A DNA stretch of 64,000 nucleotides. Source: Galbula dea (Eukaryota > Chordata > Aves > Piciformes > Galbulidae). The DNA lies in contig VWZX01010273.1 of assembly GCA_013399015.1 (NCBI GenBank), forward strand, positions 7,267,385 through 7,331,384. Reading direction: 5' to 3'. The position numbers and the translations under genes are program-made. The first letter of the stretch is position 1, and the number at the start of each line of letters is the position of its first letter. The notes below the pieces were generated by a model, which was not told the DNA's origin, did no database searches, and worked only from the letters and a program-made list of their open reading frames with translations. Shown one piece after another: positions 1 through 14,376 of the stretch.

Positions 1-2695
1 AGATTTATGCTCTCAACAGAAATCCAAATTTCTGCATGTCACAAACAACCCAGGCGTATTTTTTCCTTTCCATTCACAGCACTGATGAAACATTTGAAGG
101 TTGCATCTATCTCAAGTGCAATCTAAAGATCCTAAGGCTGAATGAGACCTCAAGGGGACACCCCAACAACCTGCCTATTGTCCTGAGCAAAGCTTGGTAC
201 TGACACAGCAAGGGCTGCCTGGCCTCTGGCAGGAACCCACCACACCAAATCACCCCAAATCCCATGGTCTGACCACACTGCTGGCATTCCCTAACAATAA
301 AGAGAACTGGCCCTTGTCAGCTGCTTTGCTTGGGTTTTTTTTTTTTATAGTAAAAAAATAACTCTGCCAATGTTGACAAGGTGAGAAGTGATGACTGCTT
401 CACCTCCCCTCTTGCCAAGCTGAAGCGTAGATGTCTGACATTTCAGCTGTTTGTTTTTCAAAAGGCACACTTCTGCCAGAATAAGATCTATACAGCTCTT
501 TTAACTGCTCCATGAAAAGTAAATAACCTGGTAGCCACAGTGTCTCCACATCAGCTCTCCCCCTCCTGCAAAGCCCACTCACCTCCAGCTGAGGGGAGGG
601 GATGTGTTTTGGGGGGGTGGAGGTTGAACAGGGCTTTGAGGGAGTTTGAAGAGTGCACCATGACTACCCAAGGTATGAAGTAGCTGCTTTACCTACAGGG
701 TCCAGAGTGCTGTGCCTCTGATGTGCCCAAGAACACTCAACTGTGCTAGGAGCAACAACTCTGCCAATGCAAAGACAGGACTGAGTGAGAAGGGGGAGAG
801 ATGTGTACATGTTCTCCTCAAAAGCCCTGACCACTGAGGAAGTGAGAGAGATCTAACTTCAGACAGCTACCACCTTCAATATACCTTTCTCTGCAATAAG
901 CATCCAGTACTACAATACTCAACATGGTCAGCTCCCAAAACTCAGTGTAATTTGGGCACACTTGGCCTGTGGCAGCAAAAAAAAAAACCAAACACCAAAG
1001 GTTTCTGAAAGTCTTCTGAAGTTTCTTCTAATGAAGACAGAGTTATTTTGTCTGTTGGGAAAAGGTGTGACAGACTGTTCCAAACAGCTGCTGTAATTGC
1101 TCTGGCATTTTTCACCTGGGGTCACAAATCTGTATGGCTTCAGTATCATCTCCTCTGGGCAGAGAGCCATGACCACAGGCAGGAACAACACAAACCATCA
1201 TTGCTGGAAAGGACTCTGAGGAAGAAAAGCTATGGAAAAGACTCCAAGAGACAACAACCACCTGAAGAGGACTAAACCCAAAACCTGACTAGCCATGTAG
1301 CATCTTAGGCACAAACTGATTCCTCCATTCCATTTTCTCTTGATTGCTGAGAGGATTAATTCACCAAAACAATGCTCACAGTTGTGAAGCAACTCCAACT
1401 GAAAGCAAAATTGGTCTCAAAGGCACATGACTCTCAACTATTTCAACTCCCAGCAATGTGTGAAGATGAAAGTTATCTGAGCCAAACACTGAGGCCAGAA
1501 ACATTACAAAGGCTTTTCTTAATTTTGAACAAAGGCAATTTGCTGTGGGGATTAAGGAATTACAGAAATTGGCCTTTGTCTTGCCTGAGAGACCAAATCC
1601 TAGCCTTCTTTTAGCCAAGAAGGACAAGACAGCATTCCCTTTTGGCTTAGTGCTTGATTAAAAAAGCAAGACTTCAAAAGCAGGGGCTGGGTAGGTTCAG
1701 TCCATACCACCACACTGAAGTCACCAGCAAACCACCTTCCACTCCTGGGAACAAGGATGTCTAATGCCACCCAAAACCCAATGAATCACCTGCACTGCTC
1801 TTCTAGCTCTGGAAAATGGAATTTAGTTCAGTGGCCAAGATTCTTCACAAGAGATAATGCCTCTGAAGTTGCCAGAAGTTGGTGAGAGGTAGCACTCTCT
1901 AACACTTGGAAAGACATAAAGCAGTGGATGAAAAAAAATCAGTGCAACCAAGTTATGAAGGCTAACAACCTATTAACTGCTACATCTGCCAAGCAAGATG
2001 ACTGAAGAATCTGCAGATGGAAGGAACAAAAGGAGGAGGAAACAAGATCCAAACTTGAGGAAGCATTTCACCACGCATTTGCCTCCAACATGTACTCAAG
2101 TCTCAGCTACTTAGTTATTTATACAAGTTACTTACTCAGTTACTTACATTTAACCCTTCTGAACAGGAATGCTGCACTGAAATTGGGCATTAGAGAATGA
2201 CATTTTAATTCCATTATCCCTAAAGATTATTGATGGTAAGAGCAAGAATGAGAAGGGGCCAATTATCTGTCTACAAAGTTTTTGCACACTCTACCCATGC
2301 CTCTGTTTCTAAAGCTCTTCTAAGGCTCCTCCTGCTCTTGGGCACCATCAGAAGTGAGACAGTTGGCTAGACAAATCTTAGGTGTGACCTACTTTGGAGA
2401 GACCTATTTTTATTTTAAGCTGCATTTTTAAGATAGTGAAAAATACTTTGTGACAGCTGAGCACTAATTTGTGTGGCAAAGACTGGATCCCAAGGACAGA
2501 CAAAAAAGACTAAGAGCCTCAGAGGGGTTCAACATCCCAATTCAAGCCAGACTATCACAAGAGCTCAACTTCCATGTAGGCATCAAAATAAACAACCCCA
2601 TTTCCAGAAAACTTCAGATACTTTTAAGAAAAACCTAAAAAAAAATGCTAGATTTTCAGTATTTTTAACATCTGATCCTCAACATGGAAGAAGGA

Positions 2696-2714
2696 ATATA
2701 TATACATATATATG
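2696..2714. repeat. (AT)n microsatellite
   Basis: ATATATATACATATATATG is an imperfect AT dinucleotide repeat, followed 14 bases later by an eight-base G run (2728-2735). Confidence 0.8.
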
Positions 2715-3005
2715 TGCATAAAAATTGGGGGGGGAACAGCCCAAACAGGTGTCTGGCCCTAAATGTTTTGCTGCTGAGATCTTGAGGGAAAATTCTGGCA
2801 TTTGAAAATACTGACAACCTGTTTATCCATAGGTGGCAGCATTTCTGTCTTTGTTGTCCTTTACTATACTGCTATACATCCCAGCAATCAGGATTTCTTA
2901 AAAGCAAGGAACTTTCTGCAGATCCAGGCATCCCCAAGGCTTTGCCATATTTCCACAGAGGAATAAAGAGTTCCTTAGCAGTCACCAAATCATACAAGTT
3001 GTGGT

Positions 3006-3044
3006 GTTTAGGGTTTTGTGGGGGTTTTTAGGGGGTTGTTTTCT
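3006..3044. repeat. Telomere-like G/T tract
   Basis: TTTAGGGTTTTGTGGGGGTT followed by TTTAGGGGGTTGTTTTC carries two TTTAGGG-like units with expanded G and T runs. It is too degenerate to call a true interstitial telomere. Confidence 0.45.
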
Positions 3045-4748
3045 CATTTATTTGTCTTTTTTCTCTCCCAAACAATAAACAAAATAAAGTGCTGAATTAA
3101 TTTCCACAACCATAACAAACCTAATCTAATCATCCTGCAGTTGGCCATCTGCTTCAGAGATAGGAATCTAACTGAATCTTCTACTGACTGATAACTTTCT
3201 AAATTCAATTGTCTCTGCTGACCCTGCTTTCAGCTCAGTTCCTCCTGCTTCCCTTTAAAGTGTTTTCTAGATAATGACCTCTATGCCAATTACAGACTTA
3301 AAACCCAATTGGGAAGGGGGTTAAAGCTGCACATTTGGCACCAGATCAAGCTTAGAGAAGGGCAGTGTCCCCATCTATGATGCAGACTAAGGTTATCTAT
3401 AGGGAAAAGTTACAGAGGTGACAGTGAAAACTTCTTAGTTCTCCTTTCTTCACTAGAGTCTGTGTCACCAACCTTTCCAGTCAAATCTATTTGTATATTT
3501 ATGAAGAATTTAAAGAAATACCCTCCTAAGAGGATACAGCCAGCTTCTGTAAGCAATTAGAGATTACAGCTACATAAAAGGATGAGTATTTTATCCCAAA
3601 AGGCCATTTACAGCCATGCTGGCCAAGACCCCAGTTACCCAGTCTTTAGGATGAAGAATGATCCTCTCTGCATGCTCTAAGAGGAAAACTCTGCTTCTTC
3701 ATTTCCCCCCTGACCTTATGCAGTGCTGGGGAAGGAGGGAGGGGGAGGCTCCCTTCCATCACAACCAGCCAGGGCAGGCACTGCTGGAGGCAGGATGCTG
3801 GACTCATAGACTCAGTAGCCCATCAGCCTGATCTGGGATGGCAAATCCTATGCTCCTAATTAGAGAGGTTCACTGAAGTGACACCAGCCTATGCTTTCAT
3901 TGATCTGGTGATTAAAATCAACACTCCAGGGCTTTACTGAAATGTCTGATACTGAACCTCTAACAGAGCCTTCCACCAAAGGGGAAAAAAACCTAAATAA
4001 TCCAGTGAAATGAAATTTAGAGCAGGCTCCTGATTAATAATTTAAACCTATATTTTTATGGCTAATCAAGAACTGAAAGTACAGGCAAGGCACAATTCCC
4101 ACAAGTGTCAGAAGATCAGGCATCTCCTCACCAGAGCCTCCTTGCATGGCTGGAGGCCACTTAAGGGCCTTCTGCACCTTCCTGAAACAGGAGAAAAATC
4201 ATCTAAGCAAAGGGAAGAATTTTTCCACTGCTCCTGAAGTGATATATTCAAAAATATACCTAGCACAGGCCTTTAATGCTGCTGTCATGGAGCAGAAGAG
4301 CTGCAGATTTCAACTGGTTTCAGCACAAAGGGTTTTAACATGAGGATATTCCTTGGGAATGGCTATGCCTTGAAGAGCAGGAACCACCAGGCTAAGACTT
4401 CCTTAATAGCTTCTGATGAGCTCTGTTGATACATATCTGCTTAAAATGGGGATGGTTGAAACATTTCTACTGTTATTAATACTCTTTTGCCAATTAAGGA
4501 GCTTGAACAAAAGACCTGAAAGCTCTGGAAAACTCAGGAAGCCCAATGCAGGGACAGCAGATTATCTTCTCAGGGACCTCCATCACTCAAACCCCTGGGT
4601 GATTTTATGCACACCTGAATGATGCCTTTCTCAGTCTGAGATCCTGCATTCAGCTTCCCACATGAAGTCCTGCTCCTGTGCCTGAACACCTACACCTAGG
4701 AAAGAGTTACTCCAGCAAACCTGGGTTCTTAAAATTAGCTGAGTAACA

Positions 4749-4798
4749 CGGAATCAGTAAGGTTGGAAAAGACCTCTCAGATCATCAAGTCCAACCCA
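4749..4798 (-). mobile_element. Short CR1 LINE 3'-end fragment
   Basis: CGGAATCAGTAAGGTTGGAA, then AAGACCTCTCAGATCATCAA and GTCCAACCC, correspond to the last ~50 bases of an avian CR1 on the minus strand. The octamer tail is degraded to one unit. Confidence 0.75.
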
Positions 4799-5112
4799 GG
4801 TTTAATGAGAAGAAAAATAACATGGAGTTTACAGGGAATAAACCTCTAACCTGTTCTCTTCTTCCCTTTATGTTATAGATGTGGTCAAGTGTTCACACAG
4901 GATACAGGTGAAAGCACATCTATAAAGGAACATCAGATAAGACCAGTGGCTTAGCTGCAGATAAAAATCAGAGTAATTTACTAGTAATCATTTGGGAGGA
5001 CAGAGCCTACTGGCATAGAAACAAGGCTTATGGACATCAGCAAAATCAGTTATTCTTTTTTGCCTGGAGCAAGGGTTGGAGGAATGGAGAACAAAGAGCA
5101 TGCTGCTAGTTT

Positions 5113-5165
5113 GGGGGGGGGGAAATAGAAAGAAAAAAGAAGAGCATATGCATATATATATATAT
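5113..5165. repeat. Poly-G run, purine tract and (AT)n microsatellite
   Basis: Ten G at 5113-5122 are followed by an A/G-only tract and then CATATGCATATATATATATAT ending at 5165. Confidence 0.8.
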
Positions 5166-5578
5166 CCCAAAATTTGAATTCAGAAACTAACCACAGAGAT
5201 ACCAATATCAAGGGGGAAGAAGACTCTGTCAGAACTGGTTGCCTATTTTCCTGCTGAAACACAACTAATATTTACAGCATTATTTTCTCCAGCTTTTTTG
5301 TCAGCCACAGTTCAGTCTGCAGGATCTTAAAGCTTTAGAAATAAGCCCCAAAAAAGGCAAAACAAAGGAAAAAAAATAAAGACAAGAGTTGTAATAGCTG
5401 TTATAGCACAGTGTTGAGATTTTAGGTTACAAGTCTTTTTTTCCAAGTGGCAGGCTAAGAGCACTGTCTGAAACTTGGAATTGTAGCAAAGAAACTAAAC
5501 CACAGGCAGATGGCTGAGTTGTGAATGAAATCTAAAATTACTCTTAAGAACCCAAAAGAAAAAGGCAGCTCATTGTTT

Positions 5579-5627
5579 GGGGGGTTTTGAGGTTTTTTGG
5601 TTTGGTTTGGGGTTTCCCCCCCCCCCC
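5579..5627. repeat. G/T-rich tract ending in a 12-base C run
   Basis: A GGGGGTTTTGAGG and TTTTTTGGTTTGGTTTGGGG tract is followed by TTT and twelve C (5616-5627). This is low-complexity sequence whose run length is likely unreliable. Confidence 0.75.
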
Positions 5628-8600
5628 TTCTAAAAACCAGTGGCAGTTCCACCACTGAACTCCCAGTACCATCACTGTTGCAGTGCTGTTTTCAACATCT
5701 TGGGCAACACTTTTCCTCCAAGTTGTGTTTGTGCAATCTTTTAATCACTAGGATGCTATGGATTATCCATATTTACCTCTACAAATAACTTCCAGATCTC
5801 TCTTGTAGGTTTACTCCTGAGCTATCACTGTTGGCTTCCTGAAGAGCAGGACTGCTTGGCAAGAGACTTTCACTTCTGATTGCATTTGCCACTATAACAT
5901 GTCCAGCAGCCTCAGCAAAACATCACATTAAACAGAATCTGGTGAGGGATAGATTCAGGCAACTGAAAATGTGTGTGGTTCAGGGACAATTCCACTGCAG
6001 CTCAAGCATGGACATCATTTTAAGGACCTCCCTGAGGTGAGTGACACTCATGGGCATGTACTAAAGGAGTGCATGTGTGTATTAAATGATTGCAGGCTTG
6101 TCACTGTCAGAGCAATTCTGACACAAAGAACAGTAAGGAAAAATAATCCTACTGAACCATAGAAGAGCTGACAAAGGCAGCAGCTGCTCTGCTCCACAGG
6201 ATAAATTTGTATTTAGTGTAGGAGTTGAGAAAAATTTCTGCTTAGAGAAATTAGTTTCAGTTCATCTACTCTGGTCCCAAAGATTCTAGAAACAGCAGTA
6301 AGGAATCAGAACACAAATCTCATTTTTAAAACATGAGAAGCATCTAAATTCAACAGCATTCCCATTCATTTCTTTGATGTAATGTCCTGAGGATCTTCAA
6401 GCTTCAGACCATGAGGCCATCATGAAGTGACCTGCTACAACACAGTTAGCCTAAGAAATAACTATTGAATACAATGGGTAAGAATTGGGGTTACTTGAAA
6501 AATCAAGCAACCTTAGATGTTGAGATTGTAGCCAGAAAATGACAAAAGTCATGTGATGTAAAGACTGGCATGGAATCATGCTGACTTGGAACCCTAAAGT
6601 AGCCTGAACCCATTTCCATCAACTCACTTGGTAGTGAGGCCAAGCCAAAGTCCAGAAGAGTTATTAGCACTTGGCTGTTGTATAAGGGGCAAAGTCTGTG
6701 CAGTTTGCATTGCTGACAACATTTGCCCAGTGCTTTGCAAACCAGTAATACAGAAAATAAGCTCTTAGTAATACAATTCTGAATGAAACATGTACATTAA
6801 ACTGCATTTAAATCACCTGTTTGTGCTTCTACTTCATCAGTTTTTCCTACTTTAGTGTAACTAGTAGTACAGAGCACATTAAAGTACTCTGACAACCTAA
6901 ATGAGCTAGGTTTTATAGTGTTTTTAACACTCATATCTATTTAGTATGATCCTTTACATGTCCTCCTTATCAACAATGATGTGACAGTGCTTGGGTAAGG
7001 GATAAAGATAAGAGAGGGCTTTGCAATTGCTTTGGGGACACCTGCTTCATGCTGCTGACATTTTATTTTCCCCAAGTCTCTGCAGATGCTTGCCTCAGAA
7101 AGTAAATAACCCAAAGATCAGATTAGCAGACTGATATTTCCATGGGCACAGCTAAAACTGGCAGACCTCATAAAAGTATTGAGTAGCCCTGGGAGCAGCC
7201 TCCACCCCCCACAGAAGGATTAAACACAATTAGCATCAGTTCTATCTAACCAGTAAAGCAGATGTCTAATGAAGTAACAAACCTATCATTTTTACATGGG
7301 GGTTAAAAATTCCCCTCTCCTTTCCAATGTTTAGCAAATGATCCATGGGCCCCTAAATGTATTGCATCCTGCTTTATGCTATCCCAAGGCTCCCTTATTC
7401 TCTAAGCAGTCAATTCATTGGCAATCACTTGTCAGCAGAAAAAAAAAAAAGCCAACAGAAAAACCACACAACAACAAAGTCTGTTGAGCAAATGTCAGAG
7501 AACATTAAATTAAGCAGTTGAAGATCAGCAATGAACAGCTGACACCAAACTGAACCCAACACATGGCCCCATTCACATTATTGTTAAACACCCACAGTCA
7601 ATCCTCCAATTGCTCTGCCTTCAAAATGACATTAAAGGATCTTTATTTTCCAAACCAAAAAGAAAAAAAAAAAAAATCTGCTTGAGAACAGATAGAAAGC
7701 ATAATGTTAAGTACCACCATAAAAAAAAAACTATTGCTTCATACTGTTGGGATTCAAGGTACTGTTTAACCTCCAAGGACAAGCTCAATCTATTAAGCAT
7801 TTTCTCTTCAGCTGAAGGTGACCCTCAATATATTTCTACATACTTCTCTTTGGGTACAAAATGGACAGTCTTCCAGGAAGGCCTCCCAAGCACCCCTTCA
7901 AGTCTGTATTAAATTTCCTGCCTGCTTTAGAGTCAGCTTGGTTCCCTCCATGAGGAAATAAGTTACCTTTACAGCAGTACAGTGTTATCCTCTTACTAAT
8001 TCCAGTCTTCAAAAGGTCACGTACACATCTAAAACAACAGCTGAAGTTATCACCTGGAACAGATCTTCTATTGTTGAATAGCTACAGCTCAAAAATCACT
8101 AAATGGCTAAGAACCAGCACCCCCACCCCCACATCACACACCTTGGAGAGCCTAAGGGAGGATGTGAGCTCAGGGACAAGACAACAACGACCCTAAAGTT
8201 CCACCACTCATAGGAAAGCAAACTGGGCTCAGCAGAACAGGTGGATCCCCAAATGACCCAATGATTAACAGCATCTTTAAGCTTGCTTCTCCCCAAACAA
8301 TGACTTCAGACTGTCCCATCAACACCCATGTCAACATATGCCTCCCTGAAGAACATGGGCACTCCTAAGCCTTTCTGTGGACCTCAGTAGAAACAGGATT
8401 GGGCCAAGCAACTGACAACTCCAGAGCAGAAAGACAGAGAACTATGCAACAGAAATGCATGAAAGCAAGCAAGAAGCCTGGTGGCCTCCTCTCCTGGCAG
8501 CAAAGGCCATTTAAGTGCTGTAGCTGCTAATCAGTTAAGGACAGGTTATCTGGGGACAGAGAGATATAGTTGCATGGTGATGTGGGGGCAGGGCACCTAA

Positions 8601-9140
8601 TTACATCTATTCATTCTCTCTCAACAAAGGAGAAAGGCAACCAGGCAGGATTTGCTCTATTTTAAACACAGGTTGTTGGAATGACAGGAAAAGAACCAGA
8701 TCTGCATGAGGCTAAGGTGCCCAGAATGGCAAGTGTTTCCTTTTCTTATTGCTTGAAAATAAAGTTGTCAGTCCCCAGTAAATCTCTTGACTTCTCTGTA
8801 TGCTGTCACCCCTCCCAGCCCTTGTTTGGTTTATTTAGATAATACTTCTTAGTCATATTCATACCACACACCTCCAGGATAAAGGCTGCCACTTCATCTT
8901 TCAGTAGCACCTCATACAACATGGCTGGGAGCTCAGGAAGGACTCTAAGCAATCTCAAAAGTTGACTAATGTTTTTCCAAAGGCCAAAACTTTGCCTCCT
9001 CAATCCACACTTAATGATGCCAATAAAATGGCTTTTACAAAAGGCCAGAAAACACTAATTCTTCTCCAGACATCCTTACAAATCTTAATACCCTATATCA
9101 TAGATTTTCTCCTACAGTAAATTTTCTTCTAGAGTGTCTT

Positions 9141-9160
9141 AAAAATAAATAAATAAATAC
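9141..9160. repeat. (AAAT)n microsatellite
   Basis: AAAAATAAATAAATAAATAC has four AAAT units. Confidence 0.85.
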
Positions 9161-9804
9161 TAAAATACATATATGCCAGAGCTAAGGGGAAAAGGTAGCA
9201 CCTGTGAGATGGTTTTGGAAGCTCCTGCCAAAACTAAGTAAGAATTCAAGTAAGTCTTTGAAAGCACTAATCCTTTCACACACCCTCTACTCCATACAGT
9301 GGTAGTCTAATTACTAACCCAGGTTATTCATGTGCATTTTGGTCATTAAAAGAAGACTTCCAAAGATTTCTTTAAAAAATAAATTAAATAGTGAAACAGC
9401 CTTTTTTTTCCTCCCTTCTTCTCTTTCAGAGTAAATACCCTGAAAAACTATTTCCTAAAAGTCCTGTAGGGTCATTTTCCTTAGACACCAAGATTAGGAT
9501 CATTACAATAAAATCCAGTTAACAGAAAGAATTTATGCTTGTCAAATAAAACTCTGCACATTTCAAACTGAAAAAGCAGATCCATTAAGACAATAAACAG
9601 GCTTATCAAAAGGGAATGGTGAATATCTGAAGTAAGACTTTTCAGACAGAAAGGCAACAGAAAACCTCTGAGCAGCCACAGCCTCACCACAATGACTCTA
9701 ATCATGAACTGTCTGCCAATAAAAAAAAATGCAAGTACTGGTTGGCTGAGGGACTGGATTCTTACTCACATGTAAGATTGTAATGGAAAACAAGACAAAG
9801 TGAA

Positions 9805-9985
9805 GACCTTGTCCAATGCCCTGGTAAGATTTCACCTGAAAGACCTCCTACAGATCTTGTCACCAGTGTTCAAGTAGAAGGAAATCAGACCAGAAATGGT
9901 ACAGAAAAGAATTTGGGAAATTAAGAAACTGTCTTGTGAAAGAAACCTCTAGGAATTTGTTTCATGTAAACTTCACAGAGGAAGA
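9805..9985 (+). mobile_element. Very old CR1-family fragment
   Basis: GCCCTGGTAAGATTTCACCT and ATCTTGTCACCAGTGTTCAA, followed by a CAGACCAGAAATGGTACAGA segment, follow the order of the late coding part of CR1/L3 elements (GCGCTGGTGAGGCCGCACCT...TGTTCAGTTTTGGGCCCC...CTGGAGCGTGTCCAGAGA). Divergence is high, so the call is tentative. Confidence 0.45.
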
Positions 9986-12900
9986 TGTTCTTTGCCTAGG
10001 AATATCAGGCAAGAGGAGCAAGAACAGCTAGCAGACATGCTGCCAAAACCCCCCCAAAAAGTGTTTGAACAGGCTAATGCATGTGTCAAAAAGATGAAGC
10101 TGGAGGCAAATTTTGGGGCAAACTTCCACCAAGAGGAACATGAAGATGGTGATATCATTACATTCATCAGCACACTGGAAAGTCTGACATTGATTTAAAA
10201 ACCTATCCCTCTGTCATATGCTACTAGATATCCAACCACCTGCACCTGTCCCCCTGTGCTCTGCAACAGAGTGAGCACAGAGCTACATGCCACTGGGAGT
10301 GAAAGAAATAGGGGTTTTTTTTTTAGAACAGTATGTCATTTTTCATCTTCCCTCAGTGTCCTGTGAGGGACAGGAGCAAAGAAGCTGCACTCCCAAAAGG
10401 CATCCTGTACCACAAGAGGACTGCTCTTGGAAGGACAGGCTGCCTCAGATCAGTCTCCAGGCTGATGTCCCATCATCATCATCAGAGACAGAATGAAATG
10501 AGGCTCAAATCTCTGCACCTGAATTCTAACACAAGGAAGACAAACAGATTAACCTGGAATATTTCAGTAAACCTAATCCAAGCAACATACAGCACCTACC
10601 TTCATCTTTAGGTTGGCATTTCTGAACTGTATTTCATTTAATTGATACCTGCACTGAAACATGACCTGTCCAGAGCTGCTGGAGTTAAACAAGAACACAG
10701 CCCTGTATCTAGCACCTGTATCTAGCCATTTAACACACTGCATCATACAACTGCTCTCATACACTGGTCAAGGCCTCTCCTAAAAGGTATCTTGAAGTTC
10801 ACCTTACGATGTTGCAGTTCATTTCTGTTGCCCTCTTTTGTCTGATCCTCCTCAGGAGGAAGATGTGTGCCTCCTTCTATAACACACTGTAGGCTGACTG
10901 GCTTCTGGATCAAAAGACCTTTTCCTTCACTGTGATTAAATAGAAGGGTGGGAAATGCATGTTTCTATGCCACAGCATCTCAGAAATATCCTAACCTATT
11001 TGTACTTTGCTATTTATTTTAATCTTTGCAGAGTGCCAGCAGCTAAGCCTTCAATCTAGACATCTATCAGCTGGCTGGGGCTCCAAACTTTTTGGCTTGG
11101 AAAAGGTCTGTAACAGGCTGTGATCTGATTCCAACAGCAAGTCAATTATGAGCTGCAAGATAATGCTATGGTGATTCAAATAAACTGCTTATAAGTCACT
11201 CATATAGAGGGTAAAAGCTTAGGGAACTGCAGTGATTCTTTCCTTAGCTTAATGAAAAGTACAGCTAAGTCAGCTAGCAAAAATAGGTCTATCAAACCAT
11301 AACTTCTCAAAGGTCTTATCAGCCCAGTCAATTCTTCTGCTGCAGTTTTTAAGTTAAGCACTTGAAAATCTCTTCCAGAATGAAGTGTTTCCCCAAATAG
11401 TATGTTTTCTTTGCTCTGTGCTACACATCAGTCCAGAAGGCACATTGAGATAAGAGCATTAAAGGAAAAGATTTAATAGAAGAGGAAACCATGTGTAAAT
11501 CAGGACAGAAATTTTATACCTAGTGATACATCTTTTAACACTCTCTTCACAGGGAAATGTTTGGATTAACTCTCAATTTTACAAGAACAACTCTTTTTTT
11601 TTCCCCCCTTTTAAGAACACATTCTAAATCCAGTGTGTTTCCACCACTCAGCCTCTGCAAAACTCAGGTACTGGTCTAACTGGCACCATACACCTCCTGG
11701 AACATATTCAGGGTGCTGCTGGGCTACTCTGTATGAGCAGGAAACATCATTCCTTCTTACCTAGCCCCATAGAAAACAGCATTTTCCACCAGCCACAGGG
11801 GTGAAGCCATGGTCCAACTCCTTCCTGCACTTCCCAACCCCCAGCAGGAGCAAGCCAGCAGCTCAGTCCCAGCAGCTCAGGTATTTTATGGTGCAAGGGC
11901 AAGGATGGGAAAACCAGCCTTGAAACATCCCTCATCCTCAGTCCTCATGCTGGAGCAAGTGGAAATAGTCCTTGAAGCGCTATCTTCACAATAAGGATGA
12001 GATTCTAGCTGGATGTACATGAAGGTACATTTACTGCTCTGAAAAGGAGAAGCTGGACCTAGCCCTGAATTACAGGTGTCAGTAAAGTGCTTAGGCAATG
12101 ACATGCACATTTCTCTCATCTTATTCAACATGTTAAAGTCTAAACAGAGAAAAATCAAGCCAGAATTCTATCTGCTCAATAGTAAGAATCATTCAAGTTC
12201 CAGAAACTGAAAATAGAATGAATAGAGGTGAACAGGGAAAGCTAAGCAGCCTTTTGTGCAGTTTTCTCCAGCTCTGTATATCCTGTAAGCCTAATCTCAA
12301 CTGAGAAAATACAAAAGCTACTCACTTCCCAAAACAAAAAAGTTACAAACAAACTACACTAAATAAAACCCTAACAAGCTCAAGTGTTTGTGGATCAGAG
12401 AACTGTTGTTTATGGTACATTTCACAGTAAAATGCTAGCTCCTGCTGACACTATTGTGGCTCTTCAAAGAAGTTTCTTTTATTCCACCTAAAGAAACCAA
12501 CCTTTTAATATGGGTTTACTCTGGAGTCATTTATTATTCCATGTCAGACCTAGAATATTTCTTCTTGAGAAGACAGACATAGCATTTTCATTCATTAATG
12601 GCTTGCAGGCTTCAAAAGCCCCAAACACAAACCCAACATCCCTGGAAAGGTTATCTGCTGCCAGTTATACCCAGATAGAGAAGGTCCCATGTTTATAGTG
12701 ATATAGGAGTAGGGAAAAATGTTGTAAAAGGCTGAAACATTCTCAGGTTTCAGCCACATAACACACACTGCAAGGCTGAGGGCTGCTCAAAACCAGGAGA
12801 AAAAGGATCTCCTGTTAGTTTTACAACAACCTTCAATCATCACAAAAACAATACATTAACCCTTGCAGATTGTCAGAGCTAGAAAACAGGGAGTGAGAAA

Positions 12901-13271
12901 GATCCTTTGTTTTGAGCCATTAACAAAGGTGTTTGTGTAAGGTGTGTGTAGCTGACTCCTAACAATCACACACACAAAAAGAGAGGAAGGTTTTACACTA
13001 AGGGGGGGTGTGAGATTTTATTCTGCTAGTCTCAAATGTAAACCAAAGAAAATCAGAATTAAATCTTTGGTTTTCAGAAGCCTGGGAATAAAGAACTCTG
13101 GTGTTCAACTAGGTAGGTTTAACACCCTTGCAACAAGCCACTCACCATGGAAAGGAGCAAGTTACCCAAATTCAATCTTTACCCCACCCTGAGAGCTGGC
13201 AATACCTTAGAAAGTAGTTTACAGCCTACTCAGCAAAAACACTGTCTTGGTTATGGTCTGGCCACTCTGCT
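9986..13271. other. Non-coding DNA, probable NAV2 intron
   Basis: Overlapping short frames at 9973-10198 and 10287-10764 resemble no family. No exon with credible splice sites or RNA gene was recognised. Confidence 0.65.
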
Positions 13272-13345
13272 GAATCACAGAATAACTGAGGTTCGAAGAG
13301 GCCTCTAAGATTATCAAGTCCAACCATCAACCTATCACCATCAGA
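13272..13345 (-). mobile_element. CR1 LINE 3'-end fragment
   Basis: GAATCACAGAATAACTGAGG, then GAGGCCTCTAAGATTATCAA and GTCCAACCATCAACCTATCACCA, match the reverse complement of the CR1 3' end and resemble the copy at 54.6 kb. Similarity fades after about 75 bases. Confidence 0.8.
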
Positions 13346-14376
13346 TGTCCAGGAATTACATCAATATGCTCCAGAAAGACTGGCAAGAAGCACATTATGG
13401 TTGCCCAAGAAATATATCCAGCAATAAAAGTGGTATGTGATAGAAATTAGGCTACCACCCCCAAATAATTTTCAAGGGCAATGTTTTGGAAGAGGAGCTA
13501 CCAACACTGAGTTCCAAGCAGTTAGACACCTATTTTTACACTGCCCTCATGCAGCAACATCCCAATTGTTACAAAACCATACAAAGTTTTAGAAGCCTCC
13601 CTGACTGTTAGGAAAGGTAAACTTTCATTTGCAGCTAAGTACCATGACAAACAGCTGAGGACATCTCATTCCATCTTATTTCCTGCAAGATATGCAGTTA
13701 TTTATTTATATGTTTTATTTCATGTTTTTATTCTGGTTTCCAGCTCCTCTTTATAGTTTTTTCCAATTTAAAGCTTTGTGATTATAAATTTTTACTTTTA
13801 ATTTTCAGATGCCCAAGCTATTTTCACTGAGCATCACCTGGTCTGTTGACTCTGCTACTCACTTACCTGAGGATTCTCTCTTATTTTTTTGGTTACTCTT
13901 ATTAAAGCTGACCTTCCTGGATCCACTTTCTCACTACAGAGCAAGCAAGACTTATGGAAAAGCTCTGCACAAAGCTCAGCTCATCCTGCCTGCTTCCCCA
14001 TGAGACAAGGAGCACCCCCATCTCTCCCTGCCCCAGCACCCACCTCACCACCTCCAGCCCCACTGCAGCAATCTCTGCACTTCCCTAATGACAAAGAGCA
14101 ATAAATGTCTACCAGTTTATAGGGAGAGAGTCAGGGGTAAGGCATAGGGTGAAGGGTTTTGTACTTGTCTCCTCCTGCTATAGGAGATGGTAAATCCACC
14201 ACTTCCCTAGCAGTCTGAATATCCCTTGGTTAGATTTTGGTGTGCCTTGAATACTAGTACCTATGCAATTTCTCATCTCCCATCTCCTTTTCTCAGCTTG
14301 ATTTCATATGCTCAGTTCTCACAGGTGCCTTTTGCTGTTTGTAAAGCTCATTGGCAGCTGGGTTAAGAGCTAATGT

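Larger units (their letters stand above)
1..4748. other. Non-coding DNA, probable NAV2 intron
   Basis: Frames here are short, overlapping and lack any family resemblance. Apart from the AT microsatellite and the telomere-like tract listed separately, I see no exon, RNA gene or recognisable transposon. The segment is A/T-rich and CpG-poor. Confidence 0.7.
4799..9804. other. Non-coding DNA, probable NAV2 intron
   Basis: The low-complexity tracts at 5113-5165 and 5579-5627 are the only structures seen. Two A-runs near 7440 and 7660 lie in no recognisable retrocopy. The 100-codon + strand frame at 7610-7912 is lysine-rich because of the A-runs and is not gene-like. Confidence 0.7.

Noticed and set aside
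9992..10198. 68-codon + strand frame with a Glu/Lys-rich product
   Set aside because: It follows a very old CR1-like fragment, has a nearly complete open antisense frame, and matches no family I know.
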